A stretch of 64,000 bases of DNA, from assembly GCF_001945445.1 (NCBI RefSeq), contig NZ_MSXW01000023.1, forward strand, positions 147,237-211,236, read 5' to 3'. This document shows, piece by piece, positions 51,763 through 60,270 of this stretch (its first letter is position 1; each line of letters starts with the position of its first letter). This DNA is from Pseudomonas sp. PA27(2017). Lineage in GTDB: Bacteria > Pseudomonadota > Gammaproteobacteria > Pseudomonadales > Pseudomonadaceae. The notes beneath the pieces are model-generated. The model did not search any database and was not told the origin of the DNA. It saw nothing but the letters and a program-made list of their open reading frames with translations. A program made the position numbers and the translations under genes.

Positions 51763-52152
51763 ATGGGTTTGTTCATTACGGAAACGGCCGTGGTCGAGGC
51801 CGTCTTCGCAGACGACGTCAGCCTCGACGACATTCGCGATTGGTTGGCGCATATCGAGCGCCTGATTGATCGCCGTCAGCCGTTCTACTTCATCTCAAGC
51901 ACCCAGGCCGGTGCCAGTCTGGCCGAGGGTTATCGCGCCGTGCAGGGCGTCTGGTACAAACGCCACAAGGCGAATTTCCAGACCTGCTGCCGTGGCCTGG
52001 TGCGTATCGCCGCCGATGCCGAAGAGCGCCAGCGCCTGGATGCGCCGGCGCTGCACGCCGCCTGGGGAGTGCCTTATTTCGTGACCCTGGAACGTGAGCA
52101 GGGTTTTCAATGGATCGCCGAGCGCATGGTGAGCGATGCAACAGCCCAATGA
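51763..52152 (+). CDS. Small cytoplasmic protein of unknown function in the siderophore cluster
   Basis: The protein has 129 residues and no signal or membrane segment. The pattern VVEAVFADDVSLDDIRDWLAHIERLIDRRQPFYFISSTQAG followed by helices looks like a small alpha/beta (STAS-like) fold, but I cannot assign a family. ATG 51763 is preceded by a weak GCGGCA site, and upstream ATG 51703 is possible. Its 3' end overlaps the MFS gene start by 17 bp, so it is co-expressed with siderophore uptake. A role as a partner of the permease or in iron release is inference. Confidence 0.7.
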   Translation: MGLFITETAVVEAVFADDVSLDDIRDWLAHIERLIDRRQPFYFISSTQAGASLAEGYRAVQGVWYKRHKANFQTCCRGLVRIAADAEERQRLDAPALHAAWGVPYFVTLEREQGFQWIAERMVSDATAQ

Positions 52153-53356
52153 CTTCACGCCGGTAACGCGGCTGAGCCTGGCGGTCATCGTCGTGCTCTA
52201 CCTGGCTCACGCGTTACCGCTGTATTTCTTCAACGTGGCGCTGCCAGCCATCCTGCGCAGCCAGGGCGTCGATCTGCGCTGGATCGGCATGCTCGCCCTG
52301 CTGTACATCCCCTGGGCGTTCAAGTTTCTCTGGGCGCCGCTGGTCGACCGCTACTACCTGCATGCACTCGGCCGGCGCCGCAGCTGGCTGTGGCTGACCC
52401 AGGCAGCCCTGGTGGCCGGCCTGCTGGCCCTGGCGGTGAGCGGGCTCGAGCATGGCCTGTTGCTGTTCGTGCTGATCGGCCTGTGGATATCTACTTTCGC
52501 CGCGACTCAGGACATCGCCATCGACGGCTATACGGTCGAGTCGCTGGCGACCGAGGAACACCGCTTGGGAAGCATGGCGCAGAGTATGGGCGTGGCTCTG
52601 GGCAGCATGCTCGGCGGTGCCGGCGTGCTCTGGCTGTATCAGGCCGCTGGCTGGCAGACCGCGTTGTTGACTCTGGCAGCGCTGGCCGCACTGCCCATGT
52701 TGGCAGTGGCACGCGTCGAAGAACGTCATTCGCAGGCCGCCGAGCGCCCCAGTTTCATTCACACGTTGCGACGCCCGGAAATGCGCTGGGCGCTGTTGTT
52801 GATCCTGCTCTACCGGGCGGTCGAGGCGCCGGCCATGGCCATGCTCACGCCACTGCTGGTGGACCAGCAGTGGTCGCTGGCACAGATCGGCGTGCTGATG
52901 TCGGTAGCCGGTGCCAGCATCGGCCTGTTGGCGGCGGTGCTGACCGCCAGGGCGCTGAAGACCCAGGCGCCCGAGGTGTTGCTGATTCGCGCCGGCTGGT
53001 GGCGCAGCGGCATCTACCTGCTGCTCGCCGCATTGCTGGCCAGCGGCCTGGCGGCCACCTCGACGCCCTGGCTCGGCCTGGTGGTGTTGGCGACCCTGGC
53101 ACTGCGCTACATGGCGATGACCAGCCTCTATGCACTGTTCATGCGTCTGTGTTCGCGTCAACAGGCCGGTACCGACTTCACCGTGCTGGTGTGCTTCGAG
53201 TTGCTGGTGTTCTTCATCGGCGGCTCGCTGTCCGGGTTCCTGGCCAAGGGGCTGGGCTACGCAAGCTATTACCTGCTGCTGGGGGGGCTGTCGGTGCTCA
53301 GCGTGCTGGTCTGTAAACCGCTCATCAAAAAACTCTCTTCCGGCTTCGCTTCGTAA
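52136..53356 (+). CDS. RhtX/FptX-type MFS siderophore transporter
   Basis: The permease has 406 residues and 12 hydrophobic segments of the RhtX/FptX single-subunit siderophore family. Near the N-terminus are LAHALPLYFFNVALPAILRSQGVDL and the IPWAFKFLWAPLVDRYYLHALGRRRSWL motif, and later TQDIAIDGYTVESLATEEHRLGS. It moves ferri-siderophores from periplasm to cytoplasm without an ABC system, working with the TonB receptor 20 bp downstream. It overlaps the preceding small gene. Confidence 0.92.
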   Translation: MQQPNDFTPVTRLSLAVIVVLYLAHALPLYFFNVALPAILRSQGVDLRWIGMLALLYIPWAFKFLWAPLVDRYYLHALGRRRSWLWLTQAALVAGLLALAVSGLEHGLLLFVLIGLWISTFAATQDIAIDGYTVESLATEEHRLGSMAQSMGVALGSMLGGAGVLWLYQAAGWQTALLTLAALAALPMLAVARVEERHSQAAERPSFIHTLRRPEMRWALLLILLYRAVEAPAMAMLTPLLVDQQWSLAQIGVLMSVAGASIGLLAAVLTARALKTQAPEVLLIRAGWWRSGIYLLLAALLASGLAATSTPWLGLVVLATLALRYMAMTSLYALFMRLCSRQQAGTDFTVLVCFELLVFFIGGSLSGFLAKGLGYASYYLLLGGLSVLSVLVCKPLIKKLSSGFAS

Positions 53357-53376
53357 CTTATCCACAGGGGAACATC

Positions 53377-55647
53377 ATGCGGCATCTTTCGGCATCCATG
53401 CAGGTCACGCTTTTGAGTCTGGCGGTCAGTGCCCAGGTGTTCGCGCAGAGTGGTGAGAGCCCGGGAGTTGGCGGCAGCCAGGCCCGGGAGCTGGAGCCGA
53501 TGGTGGTGACGGCCACGCGTTCGGCCAAGCGCATTGCCGAGATCGCCGGCACGGTTTACGGCATCGAACGTGAGCAGATCGCCGAGCAAGCGGCGGCTGG
53601 CCGTTCCACCGCCGATATCCTCGGCCAGTTGGTGCCGTCGCTGGCGCCGAGCAGCGGCACCACCAGCAGTTACGGCATGACCATGCGTGGGCGTACCGTA
53701 CAGGTGATGATCGACGGTGTACCGCTGACCGGCTCCCGTGACGGTTCGCGCCAGCTCAATAGCGTCAGCCCGGCGATGATCGAGCGCATCGAGGTGATCT
53801 CCGGTGCCACCAGCATCTATGGCGCTGGTGCCACCGGCGGCCTGATCAACATCATCACCCGCAACGCCGACGACGAAACCAGCGACTTCAGCAGCCGTAT
53901 CGGCCTGCGCACCCCGGGTCGCGCCGCCCGTGACGCCATGGCCTACGAGGCTTCGCAGACTGCCGCCTTCCATCAGGGCGCGGTCAGTGGTTTCGCGGGG
54001 TTGGGCTACACCAAGCAGGGCGAGATCCGCGACGCCCATGGTGATCGTGTCGGCCCGGAAATCGCCCAGACCGACCGCCAGGACACCACCAGCGTCGACT
54101 TCAACGGCCGCCTGACCTGGCATCTCGACGATGACCAGCAACTGAGCGGCGGCGTGCGCTATTACGACGACGAACAGGACAGCGACTACGGCCCGGACTA
54201 CGGCCCCAACCTGTCGGCCTTGCTGGTGCCCAACTACCAGCCCAGCCATGAAGCGGTGGACGGCCTGCAGCTCGATGACCAGCCACGCACCCGCCATTAC
54301 GGCGCCAACCTGCAATACCTCAACCGCGACCTGTTTGGCGGCCAGCAACTGGCGGTCGAGGTTTACTACCGCAAGGAGAAGTCGCGCTGGTTCCCCTTTG
54401 CCAGTCGTGCAGCGAACGCCGCGCTGCCCGGTGGCGTGGCCAACGTGGTGCTGCAATCAAGCACCGATATCGACGTGTGGGGCCTGCGCACCGCGTTGCA
54501 GAAGGGCTTCACCCTGGGCGGGCGCGACCTGCAATTGACCTACGGCCTCGATCACGAGCGTGAGCAGGATCGTCAGGACGGCCAGTTCTACGACTTCAAT
54601 CGCTTTTTCGCCAGCAATGGCCTGAATTACCGGGAGACCTATCGCTCCTCCATGGGCCCGGATGTCGAGGTGAGCAAGACCGGCCTGTTCCTGCAGGGCG
54701 ACTACCAGCTAACCGAGCGCCTGAGCCTGCAGGCCGGGGTGCGCCGCGAAACCATCCGCAACGAGGTGGACGATTCCATCCCCTATGGCGAGGCGGTCAC
54801 CGCTGCCAGCGTGGCTGGCTACCAGGCGCGCACCCTCGAGGGCGGCAACGTGCGCCACAGCGAAACCCTGTTCAATCTCGGCGCCGTGTATGCGCTGACC
54901 GATGCCCAGCAGGTGTTCGCCAACTTCTCCCAGGGCTTCAGCTTGCCCGACACCCAGCGCATGCTGCGTGACGTGCCAGCCAACTTCGTGATCGGTAGCA
55001 GCAGCATCGACTCGATCAAGGTGAACAACTACGAACTGGGCTGGCGCATCGGCGAAGCCAGCGGCGTGAATGCCGGGGTCACCGCGTTCTACAACACCTC
55101 CGACAAGGTGGTGCAGTTCAACCGTGACTTCAGCGTTTCGGTGGCCGACACCGACGAGCGCGTGTGGGGCGCCGAGGGCAACCTGCAGGTGCCCGTCACC
55201 GAGCGCTGGACCCTGGGCGGCACCCTGGCCTACACCCGTGGCCAGTACAAGGACGCTGCCGGCGACTGGCGCGAACTGAACGCCTTCCGGGTCTCGCCGC
55301 TCAAGGCCACCCTCTACAGTGACTGGCGTTTCGCCGACGGCTATGGCGTACGTCTGCAGACGCTGACCGTGGGCGGTAGCGACCGTGCCTACGACGATGC
55401 CCGTACCGCCGCGATCAGCCCGACCATTCGCGCAACGCCGGCGACCAAGATCCAGGGCTACACCGTGGTCGACCTGATCGCCCACGCGCCCTGGCTTGGC
55501 GGCGAGGTCGGCTTCGGCGTCTACAACCTGGCCGATCGCGATTACAAGACCGTCTACGGCCAGCAGGCGGCAGCCACTTACGGCGCTATCTCCAGCCTGC
55601 CGGCGCAGGGTCGTACCTTCGGCCTCAGCTACTCGGTGGCGTACTGA
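53377..55647 (+). CDS. TonB-dependent siderophore receptor
   Basis: The outer-membrane receptor has 756 residues and a signal peptide ending near AQVFAQ. The TonB box region is EPMVVTATRS (about 45-54). The plug domain includes RSTADILGQLVPSL, MTMRGRTVQVMIDGVPL and IERIEVISGATSIYGAGATGGLINIITR, and a 22-stranded barrel ends in GLSYSVAY. There is no N-terminal signalling (STN) domain, which agrees with AraC rather than sigma/anti-sigma control. Pairing with an RhtX-type permease suggests a hydroxamate/citrate siderophore of the rhizobactin, schizokinen or aerobactin kind (inference). The stop lies 4 bp from the convergent MHS permease. Confidence 0.93.
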   Translation: MRHLSASMQVTLLSLAVSAQVFAQSGESPGVGGSQARELEPMVVTATRSAKRIAEIAGTVYGIEREQIAEQAAAGRSTADILGQLVPSLAPSSGTTSSYGMTMRGRTVQVMIDGVPLTGSRDGSRQLNSVSPAMIERIEVISGATSIYGAGATGGLINIITRNADDETSDFSSRIGLRTPGRAARDAMAYEASQTAAFHQGAVSGFAGLGYTKQGEIRDAHGDRVGPEIAQTDRQDTTSVDFNGRLTWHLDDDQQLSGGVRYYDDEQDSDYGPDYGPNLSALLVPNYQPSHEAVDGLQLDDQPRTRHYGANLQYLNRDLFGGQQLAVEVYYRKEKSRWFPFASRAANAALPGGVANVVLQSSTDIDVWGLRTALQKGFTLGGRDLQLTYGLDHEREQDRQDGQFYDFNRFFASNGLNYRETYRSSMGPDVEVSKTGLFLQGDYQLTERLSLQAGVRRETIRNEVDDSIPYGEAVTAASVAGYQARTLEGGNVRHSETLFNLGAVYALTDAQQVFANFSQGFSLPDTQRMLRDVPANFVIGSSSIDSIKVNNYELGWRIGEASGVNAGVTAFYNTSDKVVQFNRDFSVSVADTDERVWGAEGNLQVPVTERWTLGGTLAYTRGQYKDAAGDWRELNAFRVSPLKATLYSDWRFADGYGVRLQTLTVGGSDRAYDDARTAAISPTIRATPATKIQGYTVVDLIAHAPWLGGEVGFGVYNLADRDYKTVYGQQAAATYGAISSLPAQGRTFGLSYSVAY

Positions 55648-55651
55648 TCGT

Positions 55652-56965
55652 TCACGGCTGATAGTCCAGCGAGCGCTTCGACGATTCCGGCAGCGCCAGG
55701 CCGCCGGCCAGCGCCAGCAGGGCGATGGCGATCAGGTAAAAGGCCGGCGACATGCGGTTGCCGGTCACTTCGATGAGCCAGGTGGCGACCAGTGGTGCAG
55801 TGCCGCCGAACACCGTGTAGGCCAGGTTGTAGGTGAACGCCGACGCGGTGTAGCGCACGTGGGTGGGGAACTGCTCGGAAAGTAGCACGGCGGTCACCAC
55901 ACCACAGATCACCGCGCCGACGGCCAACAGCATGGCGCCGATGGCCGAGGCCCACAGGGTACCGGAAGCAGCCAGGGTGAAGGCGGGGTAGACGGCGACG
56001 ATCAGTGCGATGCCAGCGGTGAGGATGGTGCGCCGACGGCCGACGCGATCCGAGTAGCGGCCCACGAACGGGCACAGCAGGGCGGCGAAGAACAGCGCCA
56101 CCAGGCTGGCGAGCAGGGCGGTCGGCCTGGCCGCGCCACCGACCACCTGCATGTAGGTGGTCAGGTAAGTGGTGAACATGTAGAACGACAGCGCCGTGGC
56201 GGAGATGAACGCCGACAGGCACAGCACGGTGGCGCCGTGCTCACGCAGGGTTTCGCGCAGTGGCGAGTGCTCCGGGTGCGCTTGCGCGGCCAGGGCCTGG
56301 AAGGCTGGCGATTCATCCAGGCGCAGGCGCATGTACAAACCGACCAGGCCCAGTGGTGCGGCAATCAGAAAGGGCACGCGCCAGCCCCAGGCCTGCATCT
56401 GTGTTTCGTCCAGCCAGAAACCCAGGCCGAACACCAGCCCGGCAGCGCAGGCGAACGCCGCGAAGGTGGATACCGGCACGAAGCTGCCGTAACGCGCCTT
56501 CTGCTCGGTGGGCGCGTGCTCCATGACGAAGGCGCAGGCGCCAGCGTATTCACCGCCGGCTGAGAAGCCCTGCAGGCAGCGCGCCAGGGCCAGCAGCAGC
56601 GGGGCGACCAGGCCGATGCTGGCGTAGGTGGGCAGCAGACCGATCAGGGTGGTGGCGCCGGCCATCAGCAATACGGTGATCGACAGCACGCGCTTGCGGC
56701 CAATGCGGTCGCCAAGAATGCCGAACACGATGCCGCCCAGTGGACGCAGCGCGAACGATACGGCGAACACCGCGAAGGTCTGCAGCAGGGCCAGGGTCGG
56801 GTTGCTTGGCGGAAAGAACAGTGAGGCGATGGTCACGGCAAGAAAGCCGTAGACCGCGAAGTCGAACCACTCGACGAAGTTGCCGATGGCCGAAGCGGCG
56901 ATCACTTTGCGCAGGATGCGCAAGTCGACCGGTGTAGCCGGTTGTGGATAAGTCGTGACGCTCAT
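55652..56965 (-). CDS. MHS-family (ProP-like) metabolite:H+ symporter
   Basis: The protein has 437 residues and 12 hydrophobic segments. MHS hallmarks are ASAIGNFVEWFDFAVYGFLA at the first helix, RPLGGIVFGILGDRIGRKRVL in the loop 2-3 motif, and RCLQGFSAGGEYAGACAFVMEHAP. Close relatives move proline, betaine or alpha-ketoglutarate. GGAGG precedes the ATG. It lies downstream of the aldehyde dehydrogenase and DapA-like genes on the same strand, so it may import hydroxyproline or a related compound, though a 380-bp gap with a terminator and repeats separates it. Confidence 0.9.
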   Translation of the reverse strand: MSVTTYPQPATPVDLRILRKVIAASAIGNFVEWFDFAVYGFLAVTIASLFFPPSNPTLALLQTFAVFAVSFALRPLGGIVFGILGDRIGRKRVLSITVLLMAGATTLIGLLPTYASIGLVAPLLLALARCLQGFSAGGEYAGACAFVMEHAPTEQKARYGSFVPVSTFAAFACAAGLVFGLGFWLDETQMQAWGWRVPFLIAAPLGLVGLYMRLRLDESPAFQALAAQAHPEHSPLRETLREHGATVLCLSAFISATALSFYMFTTYLTTYMQVVGGAARPTALLASLVALFFAALLCPFVGRYSDRVGRRRTILTAGIALIVAVYPAFTLAASGTLWASAIGAMLLAVGAVICGVVTAVLLSEQFPTHVRYTASAFTYNLAYTVFGGTAPLVATWLIEVTGNRMSPAFYLIAIALLALAGGLALPESSKRSLDYQP

Positions 56966-57297
56966 GGCGGCCTCCGCGCGATTGCTCCAACGTGCGGACG
57001 CGCCTGGCTCGGGCCTTGGCGTCCATCTGTGGATAACCTACGTGGCTCGCCGGGTATGGCGGGGTTCGAGTGCGACCTGAGGGTAGTCGTGAGCGACAGG
57101 GTTTTCGCGCAAGCGCCTTGAGGCTGGCAATTCAATTCGCTCGCGGCGTGATCGCTGGTGGATAAGCTTCGCGTTATCCACCCTACGAGCTGATGCGCAT
57201 GGCGCGCTCCCACATAAGGCCAGGTGCATGATCTTGAACCTCGTAGCCCGGGTCGAGCGCAGCGACATCCGGGTTGCGCAATGCAACCACCGCCCGC
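56966..57297. other. Intergenic region with dispersed repeats between MHS permease and dehydrogenase
   Basis: No gene is supported in this 332-bp gap. It contains a palindrome GGTGGATAA-N8-TTATCCACC (57157-57182, then CTAC) and the 30-bp repeat at 57243-57272, listed under findings. The left part should contain the minus-strand promoter of the permease, which I cannot place. Confidence 0.45.
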
Positions 57298-57324
57298 AAA
57301 AAAGCCGACCCTGAGGTCGGCTTT
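57298..57324 (-). terminator. Rho-independent terminator of the aldehyde dehydrogenase gene
   Basis: AAAGCCGACC (57301-57310) and GGTCGGCTTT (57315-57324) form a perfect 10-bp stem with a 4-nt loop. On the minus strand a T-run follows (57300-57298). It lies 21 bp after the dehydrogenase stop. Confidence 0.9.
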
Positions 57325-57345
57325 CTCCAGCGAGGCGGCGGGCGC

Positions 57346-58926
57346 TTACAGCGCGTCGCGGCTGCTGGCGCCATCCACCAGGCGGGCGATCTGCAGCGGG
57401 TTGGCGTTCTTCAACGCCTCCGGCAGCAGGGCATCTGGACAGTTCTGGTAGCAAACCGGGCGCAGGAAGCGGTCGATGGCCAGGGTGCCGACCGAGGTGC
57501 CGCGGGCGTCGGAAGTCGCCGGGTACGGGCCGCCGTGCACCATGGAGTCGCAGACTTCCACGCCAGTCGGGTAGCCGTTGAACAGCACGCGGCCGACTTT
57601 CTGTTCGAGCAGCGCGAACAGCTCTTCGCTGCCGGCCAGGTCGCCCGGCTCGGTGAGCAGGGTGGCGGTCAATTGGCCATGCAGGCCGTTGATGGCTTTG
57701 AGCAGCTCGGCCTTGTCGGCCACTTCGACGACGATGGTGGTCGGGCCGAAGACTTCTTCCTGCAGCAGCTCGTCGCCATTGAGCAGCAGGCTGACGTCAG
57801 CTTTGAAAAGCTGCGGACGGGCCTGGTTGCCTTCCTGCTGAGCGCCGGTCAGGTGGGTGATGCCCGCATGTGCGTTGAGCGCTTCCAGGCCTTTCACGTA
57901 GCTCTTCAGGGTGCCGGCGTTGAGCATGGTTTGCGGCTGCTGCTCGGCCATCTTGGCGGTGAAGCTTTCCAGGAAGGCGCTGAACTCCGGCGAACGAATG
58001 CCGATCACCAGGCCCGGGTTGGTGCAGAACTGGCCGCAGCCCATGACCACGGAACCGGCCAGCTCGCCGGCGATTTTCTCGCCACGGACTTTGGCGGCTT
58101 CCGGCAGCAGGATGACCGGGTTGATGCTGCTCATCTCGGCGAACACCGGGATCGGCTGCGGGCGTGCCGCTGCCATGTCGCACAGGGCGCGACCGCCTTT
58201 GAGCGAGCCGGTGAAGCCGACGGCCTGGATGGCCGGGTGCTTGACCAGCGCCTCGCCAACGCCCGAACCGTAGATCATGTTGAACACGCCTTTGGGCATG
58301 CCGGTTTTCTCGGCGGCGCGCAGGATGGCTTCGCCAACGTGGGCGGCAGTGGTCATGTGGCCGCTGTGAGCCTTGAACACCACCGGGCAGCCGGCGGCCA
58401 GGGCGGCGGCGGTGTCGCCGCCAGCAGTGGAGAAGGCCAGCGGGAAGTTGCTGGCGCCGAACACGGCGACCGGGCCGAGGCCGATGCGGTATTGGCGCAG
58501 ATCCGGGCGCGGCAGCGGCTGGCGATCCGGCAGGGCGCGGTCGATGCGTGCACCGTAGAAGTCGCCGCGGCGCAGCACCTTGGCGAACAGGCGCATCTGG
58601 CCGCTGGTACGGCCGCGCTCGCCCTGGATACGGGCGGTCGGCAGGGCAGTTTCGCGGGTTACGGTGGCGACGAATTCGTCACCCAGGGCGTCCAGCTCGT
58701 CGGCGATGGCATCGAGGAACTCGGCGCGTTTGGCGGCGGACAGGCTGCGGTAAGTCGGGTAGGCAGCAGCGGCTGCCTTGGCGGCGGCGTCGACTTCTTC
58801 GGGCGTGGCCTGGATGAAGTCGTAGGGCAGGGCTTCGCCAGTGGTAGCGTCATGACTCTTGTGAACGACGGAGCCGGCTGCGCTGAACGCGCCGCCGATG
58901 ATGTTGTGGCCGATGGTAGCGGGCAT
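57346..58926 (-). CDS. Alpha-ketoglutarate semialdehyde dehydrogenase (NADP+-type ALDH)
   Basis: The enzyme has 526 residues. ALDH landmarks are GPVAVFGASNFPLAFSTAGGDTAAALAAGCPVVFKAH, the general base Glu in PVFAEMSSINPV and the nucleophile Cys in MGCGQFCTNPGLV. The length and the QFCTNPG signature mark the KGSADH branch that oxidises alpha-ketoglutarate semialdehyde to alpha-ketoglutarate, the last step of hydroxyproline, sugar-acid or arabinose breakdown. AGGAG lies before ATG 58926; the frame to 58956 is not needed. The DapA-family gene upstream on the same strand points to hydroxyproline. Confidence 0.92.
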   Translation of the reverse strand: MPATIGHNIIGGAFSAAGSVVHKSHDATTGEALPYDFIQATPEEVDAAAKAAAAAYPTYRSLSAAKRAEFLDAIADELDALGDEFVATVTRETALPTARIQGERGRTSGQMRLFAKVLRRGDFYGARIDRALPDRQPLPRPDLRQYRIGLGPVAVFGASNFPLAFSTAGGDTAAALAAGCPVVFKAHSGHMTTAAHVGEAILRAAEKTGMPKGVFNMIYGSGVGEALVKHPAIQAVGFTGSLKGGRALCDMAAARPQPIPVFAEMSSINPVILLPEAAKVRGEKIAGELAGSVVMGCGQFCTNPGLVIGIRSPEFSAFLESFTAKMAEQQPQTMLNAGTLKSYVKGLEALNAHAGITHLTGAQQEGNQARPQLFKADVSLLLNGDELLQEEVFGPTTIVVEVADKAELLKAINGLHGQLTATLLTEPGDLAGSEELFALLEQKVGRVLFNGYPTGVEVCDSMVHGGPYPATSDARGTSVGTLAIDRFLRPVCYQNCPDALLPEALKNANPLQIARLVDGASSRDAL

Positions 58927-59100
58927 TGTTAGCTCCTGTTGAGGACGTATGAACACGTACGGAAAGGCTTTGATTGTACGATGTCTGATAAGTTGCGCAA
59001 GTCTGCTGACGCAACTTAACGCCGCCGTTTTGCTGCGTGTCGGCCGGGCGCTGCGTCATCGCCCGTACTAGACGGCGCAGCCGCATCAAAGGGGCGGAAA

Positions 59101-59125
59101 TTGCCGACGCCAGGTGCGTCGGCAA
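59101..59125 (-). terminator. Hairpin after the DapA-family gene
   Basis: TTGCCGACGC (59101-59110) and GCGTCGGCAA (59116-59125) form a perfect 10-bp stem with a 5-nt loop. On the minus strand only ATTTCC follows. It may be a weak terminator or an RNA-stabilising hairpin between the lyase and dehydrogenase genes. Confidence 0.5.
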
Positions 59126-59139
59126 CTCGGCTCATCACG

Positions 59140-60057
59140 TTACAGACCGACATCCGGCAATACGGGACGATTCGCCAACGCCGTGGCCATGATCGCTTCG
59201 ACATGGGCACGATCCTCGCCGCGCAACAGCAGGCGTGGCGGGCGGGTCAGCTCGCGGCCGCGACCGGCGATGGCCTCGCAGAGCTTGATGCATTGCACCA
59301 GGTCGGCGCGGGCATCGAGGTGCAGGATCGGCATCAGCCATTCGTAGATCGGCATGGCTTCGGCGAAACGGCCGGCCTTGCACAGGCGAAAGATGGTTTC
59401 GCCCTCTTTGGGGAACACGTTGCTCATCCCTGACACCCAGCCTTCGGCGCCGACGGCGAGGCTTTCCAGCACCACGTCGTCGAGTCCTGCGAACAGCACG
59501 AAGCGGTCGCCGACCTCGTTACGCACGTCGATGAAGCGCCGGGTATCGCCGGAGCTGTCCTTGAAGCACACCACGTTGTCGCAGTCGGCCAGGGAAATGA
59601 GGATGTCCGGCGTCACGTCGTTCTTGTAGATGGGCGGGTTGTTGTAAACCATCAACGGCACATCGGCATGCCGGGCCACGTAGCGGAAGTGCTCGGCTGT
59701 CTCATAGGGCTTGGATCCATAGACCAGGGCGGGCATCAGCATCACCCCGTCGACACCGGCCTGGCGCACCAGGTTGGCGGTCTTCGCGGCGGTGACGCTG
59801 GTGAATTCAGCGACGCCGCAGATTACCGGCACGCGGCCTTTGGCGGCGTCCACTGCCACTTCGGTGACGGCGATCTTCTCGTCTGCACTGAGCGAGGTGT
59901 TCTCGCCCACCGAGCCACATACCACCAGGCCCGAAACGCCATCACGGATCACGTTGGAGATTACCTTGTGGGTTTCTTCGAGGTTAATAGTGAAATCGTC
60001 GTTGAATTGGGTGGTAACGGCAGGAAAAACGCCGCTCCAGTCGACTGCTCTGCTCAT
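59140..60057 (-). CDS. DapA/NanA-family lyase, probable 1-pyrroline-4-hydroxy-2-carboxylate deaminase
   Basis: The protein has 305 residues and a class I aldolase TIM barrel. The Schiff-base Lys is in VVCFKDSSGDTRRF (near 167), the Tyr in LMVYNNPP, and GSVGENTSLSADEK replaces the GTTGE loop. Members with this loop and a KGSADH neighbour convert pyrroline hydroxycarboxylate to alpha-ketoglutarate semialdehyde in hydroxyproline catabolism. A 5-dehydro-4-deoxyglucarate dehydratase is the main alternative, though its usual N-terminus differs. ATG 60057 has GGAG about 8 nt before it. A TCGTATACGA palindrome lies about 55 bp upstream. Confidence 0.85.
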   Translation of the reverse strand: MSRAVDWSGVFPAVTTQFNDDFTINLEETHKVISNVIRDGVSGLVVCGSVGENTSLSADEKIAVTEVAVDAAKGRVPVICGVAEFTSVTAAKTANLVRQAGVDGVMLMPALVYGSKPYETAEHFRYVARHADVPLMVYNNPPIYKNDVTPDILISLADCDNVVCFKDSSGDTRRFIDVRNEVGDRFVLFAGLDDVVLESLAVGAEGWVSGMSNVFPKEGETIFRLCKAGRFAEAMPIYEWLMPILHLDARADLVQCIKLCEAIAGRGRELTRPPRLLLRGEDRAHVEAIMATALANRPVLPDVGL

Positions 60058-60110
60058 GCTTGGCTCCAGATCGTTGCGCGATTGCGGCAAATGGGCTGCC
60101 GTAAAGTATT

Positions 60111-60120
60111 TCGTATACGA
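60111..60120. promoter_or_regulatory. Palindrome TCGTATACGA upstream of the DapA-family gene
   Basis: A perfect 10-bp palindrome in an A/T-rich setting, 54 bp before the start codon. A related TTGTACGAT sequence occurs near 58973-58983, ahead of the dehydrogenase. The shape suits a GntR/FCD-type operator, but no such regulator is in the window. Confidence 0.4.
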
Positions 60121-60270
60121 TTTTTCTTAAGCAATGCCTGTGCCTGTTCGCATCGGCGTCGCAAGCCCCATGAACAAGCGCCTGCCTTTCCAGCTTAAGC
60201 GCTGGTTGCTGCGCGCGTGTTACGTAAAGGAGCGCTTTGATCGCTACTGCGCCAAGATGGCGCGCCGGAT

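Noticed and set aside
51619..51852. Longer AraC regulator start
   Set aside because: It would cover the shared promoter region and Fur-like site, while ATG 51618 has GGAG at correct spacing and gives the normal family length.
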